DNA from: DATLAN01 sp035527455
GTDB lineage: Bacteria; Planctomycetota; Planctomycetia; Pirellulales; Thermoguttaceae
Assembly: GCA_035527455.1 (NCBI GenBank)
Contig: DATLAN010000295.1
Coordinates: 1-7,490 of the forward strand
DNA: 7,490 nt
Direction: 5' to 3'
Numbering within the stretch: position 1 is the first letter of the stretch; every line of letters starts with the position of its first letter. Shown here piece after piece: positions 1 through 5,568 of this stretch. The notes under the pieces were generated by a model, which saw only the letters and a program-made list of their open reading frames with translations, had not been told where the DNA came from and did no database searches. Both the position numbers and the translations under genes were made by a program.

Positions 1-2
1 TG

Positions 3-44
3 GCCGGTTTCACGCGAAATGGCCCGAATTCTTGCGAATCCGGC
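3..44. repeat. Imperfect inverted repeat upstream of the esterase gene
   Basis: The outer arms GCCGG (3-7) and CCGGC (40-44) pair perfectly. Continuing inward, most positions still pair, giving about 13 Watson-Crick or wobble pairs out of 17, with mismatches at 8/39, 12/35, 15/32 and 19/28. There is no T-run after it on either strand, so it is not a standard intrinsic terminator. It could be the end of an upstream transcription unit, a degraded REP-like hairpin or a chance structure. The octamer CCGGTTTC occurs at 4-11 and again at 54-61. Confidence 0.3.
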
Positions 45-75
45 TACTGGGACCCGGTTTCGATGGCACCTTCGC

Positions 76-80
76 CGGAG
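76..80 (+). promoter_or_regulatory. Ribosome binding site that selects the esterase start at 90
   Basis: CGGAG at 76-80 ends 9 nt before the ATG at 90. An in-frame ATG also exists at 63, but it would add nine polar residues in front of an otherwise ordinary signal peptide and would place this site inside the coding region. The start at 90 is therefore preferred. Confidence 0.5.
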
Positions 81-89
81 CAAAAACCC

Positions 90-2357
90 ATGAAAAACCG
101 CTTGCTGCACCGTCTGCCCTCGTTCGCTGCGTGCGTCGTGATCGTGGCCGTCGTTTCTGTCATGCCGGCCCGGGCCGAACTTCCACGAGTGCTCCCGTCC
201 GGAAAACTGCCCGAAGACAAGCGGTTGGGTCCGCTGAAGGACCTCAACGGCTACTTTCCTTTCCACCCGTGCGAGTCGCCCGAGGCGTGGGAGAAGCGCA
301 GCGAGCGGGTACGCCGGCAGTTGCTCCTGGCGACCGGCCTGTGGCCGATGCCCACGCAGACGCCCTCCCACGCGGTCGTACACGGCAAGGTGGATCGGGA
401 CGAGTACACGGTGGAGAAGGTTTATTTCGAGAGTTTTCCGGGCCACTTCGTCACCGGCAGTCTGTATCGCCCCAAGCAGCGCAGCGGCCGGCTGCCGGCC
501 GTGCTCTGCCCGCACGGCCATTGGGCCAACGGCCGCTTCTACGACGCGGGGGAAAAGAGCGTCCGAGAGCAGATCGAACAGGGTGCCGAGAAGTTCGAGA
601 TCGGCGGGCGGCATCCGCTCCAGGCGCGATGCGTGCAGCTTGCCCGAATGGGATGCGTCGTCTTCCATTACGACATGGTCGGTTACGCCGACAGCAGGCA
701 GTTGCCCCATCGGCCGGGTGTGCGGGAGGCGATGAACACGCCGGAGAACTGGGGCTATTTCAGTCCCCAGGCTGAAGCCCGGCTGCAGAACATGATGGGG
801 CTGCAAACGTACAACTCGATCCGGGCGCTGGACTTCCTGAGCGAACTGCCCGACGTGGACCCCGAGCGGATCGCCGTGACCGGAGCCAGCGGGGGCGGCA
901 CCCAGACGTTCATGCTCTCGGCGATCGATCCGCGGCCGGCGGTGGCCTTTCCGGCGGTGATGGTCTCGACGGCCATGCAGGGCGGCTGCACGTGCGAGAA
1001 CGCGTGTTACCTGCGGGTCGGCACGGGCAACGTCGAGATCGCGGCCCTCTTCTCGCCCAAGCCGCTGGGCATGACGGCGGCCGACGATTGGACCAAGGAG
1101 ATGGCCGCCAAGGGTTTTCCCGAGTTGCAGCAGCACTACAAGATGCTCGGCGCGGAAGACCGGGTGATGCTCGAGCCGCTCACGCAGTTCAAGCACAACT
1201 ACAACTACGTCAGCCGCGCGGCCATGTACGGCTGGGTCAACCGGCACCTGAAACTCGGCCTGAAGGAACCGATCGTCGAGCAGGACTACAAGCCGCTGTC
1301 GATCGAGGAGATGAGCGTCTGGGACGAAGAGCACCCCCAACCGCCCGGCGGGGATGAGCACGAACGGGCGTTGTTGAAGTGGATTACCGAGGACTCGCAA
1401 GAGCAAATGGCCGCACTGACGCCGACGGACAAGGCGTCGCTGGCGAAGTATCGCGAGATCGTCGGCGGCGCGGTCGACGTGATGATCGGCCGCGGGCTGC
1501 CCGATCGGGACGCGCTGGAATCCTCACGTGCTCGAGAGGAGCATGTTGGCAGGTATGACTTGGAACTGGGGATCGTGCAATGTCCAGCCAGAGGTGAGGA
1601 ACTACCGGTCGTCATCCTGAAACCGACGCACGCTTTTGAAATAGAGGTTGTGATCTGGATTGACACACAGGGCAAGCGGTCGCTTTTTGATGACAAAGGA
1701 AATCCCAGACCACCCATCGCCCAACTTCTTGACGCCCGCATGGCGGTCGTTGGGGTCGATCTATTCGGCCAGGGCGAGTCTACCACCGACGGCAAATCGG
1801 TCTCCAAGGCGCGACTGGCGAACAAGGACTATGCCGGTTACACGTTCGGGTACAATCACCCGATGTTCTCACAGCGTGTACACGATATTCTCACGCTGGC
1901 CTCTTGGATGAAGAATGCATACATACCGGCAAAAAAGGTGCATCTGGTCGGGCTGGGCGGTGCCGGGCATTGGGTCGCGGCGGCGTGTGCGCAGGCCAGC
2001 AAGGCGGTCGATGGTGCGGTAATCGATACGGCTGGCTTCCCGGGGCCGCCACCCTACAGGAAGCGGGTGAGCCTGGCGGTCGATAGTGCCGTGATCGACA
2101 CGGCCGGGTTCCGCTTCGCCGACTTGACCGCCATCGACGATCCCGACTTCCTGCCCGGCGGGGCCAAGTACGGCGACCTGCCGGGCATTCTCGCGCTGTC
2201 GGCCCCCCGCGAGCTGTGGCTGGCCGGCGAAGGGTCCAAGCCGCCGGCCGTGGTCGAGGCCGCGTATCAGGCCGCCGGGAAGCGAGAGAACCTGACGATC
2301 TTCGCCGGGAAGGAAGAAGAGAAAGAGGCGGCCGCCGTCGAGTGGCTGCTGCGGTGA
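90..2357 (+). CDS. Secreted two-domain alpha/beta-hydrolase, acetyl-xylan-esterase-like
   Basis: Predicted 755-aa exported ester hydrolase. Residues 1-29 form a signal peptide (basic KNR, hydrophobic core, cleavage after ARA). The first hydrolase domain spans roughly residues 35-390. It has CPHGHW near the oxyanion region, the nucleophile elbow TGASGGGTQT with Ser267, acidic residues Asp332/Asp333 in AADDW, and His369 in FKHNYN, so a complete Ser-Asp-His triad is likely. A second alpha/beta-like domain starts near residue 489. Its elbow position reads VGLGGAGHW, with Gly623 where the Ser would be, so it is probably non-catalytic. The family resembles planctomycete proteins annotated as acetyl xylan esterases. 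It lacks the CE7 GxSQG signature, and the exact substrate is unknown. Codons from about 1515 to 2035 are markedly AT-richer than the flanks (about 55% GC over 1561-1920, against 72% and 77% in sampled 60-bp flanking lines). A 12-residue motif is duplicated at 2004-2039 and 2076-2111. The gene faces the transporter gene across a repeat-rich gap. Confidence 0.85.
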   Translation: MKNRLLHRLPSFAACVVIVAVVSVMPARAELPRVLPSGKLPEDKRLGPLKDLNGYFPFHPCESPEAWEKRSERVRRQLLLATGLWPMPTQTPSHAVVHGKVDRDEYTVEKVYFESFPGHFVTGSLYRPKQRSGRLPAVLCPHGHWANGRFYDAGEKSVREQIEQGAEKFEIGGRHPLQARCVQLARMGCVVFHYDMVGYADSRQLPHRPGVREAMNTPENWGYFSPQAEARLQNMMGLQTYNSIRALDFLSELPDVDPERIAVTGASGGGTQTFMLSAIDPRPAVAFPAVMVSTAMQGGCTCENACYLRVGTGNVEIAALFSPKPLGMTAADDWTKEMAAKGFPELQQHYKMLGAEDRVMLEPLTQFKHNYNYVSRAAMYGWVNRHLKLGLKEPIVEQDYKPLSIEEMSVWDEEHPQPPGGDEHERALLKWITEDSQEQMAALTPTDKASLAKYREIVGGAVDVMIGRGLPDRDALESSRAREEHVGRYDLELGIVQCPARGEELPVVILKPTHAFEIEVVIWIDTQGKRSLFDDKGNPRPPIAQLLDARMAVVGVDLFGQGESTTDGKSVSKARLANKDYAGYTFGYNHPMFSQRVHDILTLASWMKNAYIPAKKVHLVGLGGAGHWVAAACAQASKAVDGAVIDTAGFPGPPPYRKRVSLAVDSAVIDTAGFRFADLTAIDDPDFLPGGAKYGDLPGILALSAPRELWLAGEGSKPPAVVEAAYQAAGKRENLTIFAGKEEEKEAAAVEWLLR
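2004..2111 (+). repeat. Imperfect internal duplication in the esterase gene (24-codon offset)
   Basis: The 36-bp segment at 2004-2039 encodes AVDGAVIDTAGF, and 2076-2111 encodes AVDSAVIDTAGF. The two differ at 6 of 36 bases but at only one residue, so five of the six changes are silent. The 36 bp between them encode a proline-rich then basic stretch (PGPPPYRKRVSL). The frame is kept, so the protein gains about 24 residues. The first copy uses A/T-ending codons (GTA, GAT, GCT) like the AT-rich segment before it, while the second uses GTG, GAC and GCC like the GC-rich end of the gene. Confidence 0.75.
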
Positions 2358-2358
2358 G

Positions 2359-2418
2359 GATGTAGATGTAGGCCGGAACAAGGATGTAGGCCGGAACAAG
2401 GATGTAGGCCGGAACAAG
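2359..2418. repeat. Three tandem perfect 18-bp repeats plus a 6-bp partial copy
   Basis: The unit GATGTAGGCCGGAACAAG occurs without change at 2365-2382, 2383-2400 and 2401-2418, preceded by a partial GATGTA at 2359-2364. The array starts one base after the esterase stop codon. The third unit runs directly into the left arm of the large palindrome, so the array looks like repeated copying of the outer part of one REP-like arm. Such arrays commonly vary in copy number between strains. Confidence 0.9.
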
Positions 2419-2488
2419 CGCAGCGCAGTTCCGGCACAGGGATTTGCGCAACGAATGCCGGAACTGCGCTGCGCTTGTTCCGGCCTAC
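2404..2488. repeat. Paired REP-like elements forming a perfect 33-bp inverted repeat
   Basis: The left arm 2404-2436 and right arm 2456-2488 are exact reverse complements over 33 bp, with a 19-nt spacer (2437-2455). Each arm is itself a hairpin: GCCGGAAC and GTTCCGGC flank a short centre made of GCGCA-type repeats. Two inverted copies of a small palindromic unit is the architecture of enterobacterial BIMEs, and the outer GTAGGCCGGA also begins many E. coli REP units, which suggests convergent or analogous elements. The position between convergent genes fits a role in transcript ends or mRNA stability. There is no T-run, so it is not a canonical intrinsic terminator. Confidence 0.9.
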
Positions 2489-2495
2489 CTGTCTT

Positions 2496-2690
2496 CTACA
2501 TTCTCCTCCGCTTCAGCCGCGTCGCATTCGGCGCGGCCGTGTGTGCCCAACGGGCGACCAGGCCTCGCAACTCCTCGTCCAGCCAGCAGGTGAACCGGAA
2601 GTACGGGCGCAATCCGACCCGCAACGGTATGTCCCAGTGGCGGCGAGAAATGAGCACATTACGGGCGAAATCCTGCTTTTGGCTCTTCAT
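2496..2690 (-). CDS. Possible small basic protein, 64 aa, unknown function
   Basis: I do not recognise a family. The ATG at 2690 is preceded on the minus strand by GGAGGA with a 7-nt gap, a strong ribosome site in a window where such sites are rare, although that site lies in a GGAGG/CCTCC palindrome. Over the last 53 codons about 80% end in G or C, as in real genes here, while DNA just upstream is AT-richer. The product is arginine-rich with three tryptophans (in HWD, CWL and RWA) and contains segments such as LRVGLRPYFRFTCWLDEEL and ARWAHTAAPNATR. It has no signal peptide or membrane span. A GTG at 2657 is an alternative start giving 53 aa. The stop lies 8 bp from the REP-like palindrome. 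It could instead be the 3' remnant of a larger decayed gene. Confidence 0.4.
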   Translation of the reverse strand: MKSQKQDFARNVLISRRHWDIPLRVGLRPYFRFTCWLDEELRGLVARWAHTAAPNATRLKRRRM

Positions 2691-2963
2691 CGGGAGGTCC
2701 TCCACGGCGGTTTCCGACCTGAATGAAACAAACCAAGACATGCCCGTGAAACCCAAGCGACGTTCGGCACAAAAACGAATAGTCTTTCGCGAATGATTCC
2801 GGCTGCCGATCTGCCCCACATTCTCTATTACGAAAGACAGTCAGGATTGGTTTGGGTTCGTTTCGGTCCCCGGGATTTCCGAGCAACGGGCGGACCCCGC
2901 GGACTGGATGGACACTACACACAGAAGGGGGTTTGCAGGCGGGAATGGCAACTGTCTGCACAG
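2691..2963. other. Intergenic stretch without a supported gene
   Basis: GC content falls to roughly 50-55% in the first half, and no frame shows a convincing protein. Two small inverted repeats are present: GTCTTTCG at 2782-2789 with CGAAAGAC at 2831-2838, and ACTGT at 2951-2955 with ACAGT at 2960-2964. Neither is long enough to name. If 2496-2690 is a gene, its promoter should lie here, but I see no convincing -35/-10 pair. Confidence 0.5.
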
Positions 2964-3072
2964 TCAGAGTAGCCGTCTCGCTCCGCGAGACGTGGCTGCA
3001 TCTCGCGGAGTCAGAGTAGCCGTCTCGCTCCGCGAGACGAAGCCTCATCTCGCGGAGCGAGATGGCGACTCT
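2964..3072. repeat. Second REP-like family: two 47-bp tandem copies plus an inverted partial copy
   Basis: The unit beginning TCAGAGTAGCCGTCTCG lies at 2964-3010 and 3011-3057. The two copies differ only in a six-base patch after the core (TGGCTG against AAGCCT). An inverted partial copy ends at 3072: 3048-3072 pairs with 3013-3037 at 23 of 25 positions around a 10-nt loop. Within each unit two exclusive hairpins are possible: CGTCTCG/CGAGACG with a CTCCG loop, or CTCCGCGAGA with TCTCGCGGAG ten bases later. The family is unrelated in sequence to the repeat at 2404-2488. The right part overlaps the end of the transporter gene. Confidence 0.9.
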
Positions 3073-5476
3073 CCTGCCGGCGGGCGAGGATGGCCAGGAA
3101 CGCCGGGACCAGGATCGTGCGGATGATGAACGTGTCGAGCAACACGCCCAGCGCCAGGGCGAAACCCAGTTCGATCATCGCCCGGAGCGTGCCGGTGGCC
3201 ATCGAGGCGAAGGTGCCGGCCATGATCACGCCGCAACTGGTGATGATCCCGCCGGTGAGCACCACCGCCACGCGCAGACCCTCGGTCGGCCCCCGGCGGC
3301 GCTGCTCCTCGAACACCCGGGTGGCGAGGTAGATGTTGTAGTCCTCGCCCACCGCGATGAGAATCACGAACAGGAACAAGGGCACTTTCCAGTCCAGCCC
3401 GTGGAACGTGTCGCCGTAAAGCCACGAGAAGAACAGCTCCGTGATCCCGATGGTGACGAAGAACCCCAACAGGACCGAGAAGATCAGATAGACGCAAATG
3501 CCCGGCCGGCGGAGGATCAGGATCAGGACGGCCAGCACGGCGATCACCACCAGGATCTGGATGCGGATCTGGTCGGCGGCGGTCACCGCGGCCAGGTCGC
3601 GGATCACGGCCGTGGTGCCGGTGAAGTGGAAGTCGGCGCCCTTCCAGTCGGCACAAAGCTGTTGGCGATAGTCGGGCGCAAGTTGCTCGGGCCACTGGTC
3701 GTCGGACCACTGGGAGCACGAACCGTCGGCCAGCCCCTGCAAGCGGTTCTCGATGAAGCCGAGCAGCTCGATGCTCTTGTGCGAGAAGGGATCGTACGGC
3801 AGGATCAAGTCGAGTCGGGTGACCTTGCCGTGGTACTGCGGGGCGTGCGCGAGGAAGATGAGTTCGGTCTCCGGCTGGTGCAGTACGGCCAACTTGCCGT
3901 AACTGCCCGGCCGATCGCCCAACGGCTCGGTTCGGCTGCGCACACTGAGGATCGGGTCGATGGTGGTCGTCTTGCCGCCGTCGTCTGTCTTGTACTGTAG
4001 ATAATACAGGAAGCCGGTCAGGCGGGAGATCTTGTTTTCGCCCTCTTGCGTGTCGAACTGACCTTGGTCGAGTCGGGCGAGGATGGTCACGGGGCCGGTC
4101 TGACCGGGGTCGAAGTATTGGCACAGCAGCTTCGTGCCTCTTACGCTGGCCCGGTCCGACTTCAACTCGCCGAGCAGGTCGTACGTCAGCGGCACTTCGA
4201 GTCCGGCGTAGACCAGCGGCGCCAACAACAGCACGGCGGCCAGCAAGATCAGCCCGGGCCGAGTGATGACCACGCGACTGAGCCGCTCCCAAAATCCGCC
4301 GAACAACGACGAGTCGTCGCCCTCGGTCGTCCCGTTGGCCGCCGCCGTGCCGAACGGCCAGAAGACGATGCGGCCGCCGGCGCGAAGCAGCGCGGGCGCC
4401 AAGGTGAGACAGGCCGCCAACGCCACCGCCAGACACAGCGCGATGGCCGGGCCGCTGTTGCTGAACTTGCCGAAGTCGGCGAAGAACATCATTCCCAGGC
4501 CGAAAATGGTCGTCAGCGCACTGGCGGCCAAGGCGTTGCCCACCTGTCCCAGGGCCGTGGCGATCGCCGGCTTCGGTTCGTGTCCCCGGCGGAGTTCCTC
4601 GCGGTAGCGGGAGATCAGGAACAGGCAGTAGTCGGTGCCGGCGCCGAAGAGGATGACGATGATGAAGATCTCGGTGGTCGAGAAGACCTTGAAATCGAGC
4701 CAGTCGACCCCGTTGCTGTAATCCACCAGCATGGCCACCAGACCTTTGGCCACCCCAACGGAAGCCGCGATGGTCACCAGCGGCACGATCACCAGACCCG
4801 GTGCCCGATAGACCAACAGCAGAATGAAGACGACCAATACGATGGTGGTCAATTCGGTGTTTTGGATGCTTTCGGCGGCGGCATAGAGATAGTCGACGCC
4901 CACGGCGGCCGAACCGGTGATGCCCAGCTCGAGGCCTTCGGGAAAGTCCTCCTCGTTTTGGATCTCGATCAGCCGGTCGTTGATCTCTTTCACCCGGGCC
5001 ATGTTTTCGATGGCCATGAACTCGTTGCGCAACATCAGCGCGACCAGGGTGGCCTGGCCCGGTTGATCTTTGCTCGGTTGACTGATCAGCTTGCGGCCGA
5101 CGACCTGGCTTTGATAACTCCAGGCCGAGGCGATCAGATCCTCATCGTCTCCTTCGACGACTCCCTGTTCGCCAGCGGGGGCAAACTCATGGAAGAGCCG
5201 ATCGACCACCGCCATATCGGCCGGTTGCAGCGGTCCATTGTGCCGGGCAACCACGAGAATGATCTGGCTCTTGGCCTTGATGTCGGGAAAGGCCTCCTGG
5301 AGCAGCTTTTCGCCCTGGACGCTGGTCACCCACGCCGGCAGATAGGCAAAATCGCCGTCGTACGTGATATCGTCCCAGTTGGGGGCCTTCCAGGCGATCA
5401 CGGCCACCAGCACCGTCCAGCCCAAAAGGACCAGCAGGTGGTACCGAGAAACGAAGGCTCCGAGGCGATCGAACAT
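3011..5476 (-). CDS. MMPL/RND-family inner-membrane transporter
   Basis: An 821-aa RND-superfamily protein of the MMPL branch, which exports lipids or other hydrophobic substrates using the proton gradient. The specific substrate here is unknown. The topology is the full 12-helix duplicated fold: TM1 about 13-30, a large periplasmic loop to about 208, TM2-6 at about 210-364, a cytoplasmic linker 366-400, TM7 at 405-425, a second periplasmic loop to about 635, and TM8-12 at about 637-797. Both proton-relay Asp-Tyr pairs are intact, Asp282-Tyr283 in GAGTDYCLFL and Asp712-Tyr713 in GEDYNIYL. Loop 2 has two cysteines (GSCSQW, QLCADW) that could form a disulfide. An in-frame TAA lies 18 nt before the ATG, so no longer start exists, and there is no clear Shine-Dalgarno site. 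The last 20 residues (802-821) and the stop are encoded by a palindromic repeat. It follows the S41 peptidase gene by 92 bp on the same strand, a possible operon. Confidence 0.94.
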   Translation of the reverse strand: MFDRLGAFVSRYHLLVLLGWTVLVAVIAWKAPNWDDITYDGDFAYLPAWVTSVQGEKLLQEAFPDIKAKSQIILVVARHNGPLQPADMAVVDRLFHEFAPAGEQGVVEGDDEDLIASAWSYQSQVVGRKLISQPSKDQPGQATLVALMLRNEFMAIENMARVKEINDRLIEIQNEEDFPEGLELGITGSAAVGVDYLYAAAESIQNTELTTIVLVVFILLLVYRAPGLVIVPLVTIAASVGVAKGLVAMLVDYSNGVDWLDFKVFSTTEIFIIVILFGAGTDYCLFLISRYREELRRGHEPKPAIATALGQVGNALAASALTTIFGLGMMFFADFGKFSNSGPAIALCLAVALAACLTLAPALLRAGGRIVFWPFGTAAANGTTEGDDSSLFGGFWERLSRVVITRPGLILLAAVLLLAPLVYAGLEVPLTYDLLGELKSDRASVRGTKLLCQYFDPGQTGPVTILARLDQGQFDTQEGENKISRLTGFLYYLQYKTDDGGKTTTIDPILSVRSRTEPLGDRPGSYGKLAVLHQPETELIFLAHAPQYHGKVTRLDLILPYDPFSHKSIELLGFIENRLQGLADGSCSQWSDDQWPEQLAPDYRQQLCADWKGADFHFTGTTAVIRDLAAVTAADQIRIQILVVIAVLAVLILILRRPGICVYLIFSVLLGFFVTIGITELFFSWLYGDTFHGLDWKVPLFLFVILIAVGEDYNIYLATRVFEEQRRRGPTEGLRVAVVLTGGIITSCGVIMAGTFASMATGTLRAMIELGFALALGVLLDTFIIRTILVPAFLAILARRQESRHLAPRDEASSRGARRLL

Positions 5477-5568
5477 TCGGGTGGGTAAATCTTACAGGAG
5501 GGGTGGAGGAATCGGCGGTTCGAATACTCCGATCCTACCAGATTTGCCCGCCACGCCAAGTCCCCGCG
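5477..5568. other. 92-bp gap between peptidase and transporter genes
   Basis: I see no gene, no strong stem followed by a T-run, and no good -35/-10 pair on the minus strand. Read on that strand, the stretch before the transporter start is pyrimidine-rich and lacks a GGAGG-type site. The absence of a terminator is compatible with read-through from the peptidase gene. Confidence 0.4.

Noticed and set aside
63..89. Upstream ATG of the esterase as the true start
   Set aside because: It adds nine polar residues ahead of the signal peptide and has no ribosome site of its own, while ATG 90 has CGGAG at a suitable distance.
1869..2451. Minus-strand frames with a repeated FRPTSL or LVPAYI motif
   Set aside because: The repeated peptides are only the 18-bp tandem DNA repeat read through. 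The rest is antisense to the esterase.
2404..2488. Intrinsic terminator
   Set aside because: The stem is strong but no T-run follows on either strand. A role at transcript ends is possible but not a canonical terminator.
2455..2796. A 113-aa open frame on the plus strand in the intergenic region
   Set aside because: Its start lies inside the palindrome, it has no ribosome site, and its composition looks random. The opposite strand at 2496-2690 is the better candidate.
2782..2838. 8-bp inverted repeat GTCTTTCG/CGAAAGAC as an insertion-sequence end
   Set aside because: It is too short, has only 41 bp inside, and shows no target duplication or transposase.
2964..3057. Short CRISPR array
   Set aside because: Only two direct copies exist, the 'spacers' are mostly identical to each other, and the unit continues into an inverted copy. 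This is a palindromic repeat cluster.
3045..4436. A 463-aa open frame on the minus strand in another frame of the transporter gene
   Set aside because: The translation is Arg/Pro/His-rich and without hydrophobic segments. The overlapping frame encodes the well-formed membrane protein.
4046..5488. A 480-aa open frame on the plus strand opposite the transporter gene
   Set aside because: It is the antisense of a clear MMPL gene with intact motifs. The product is rich in Gln, His, Gly, Asp and Glu with no domain, typical of a shadow frame in GC-rich DNA.
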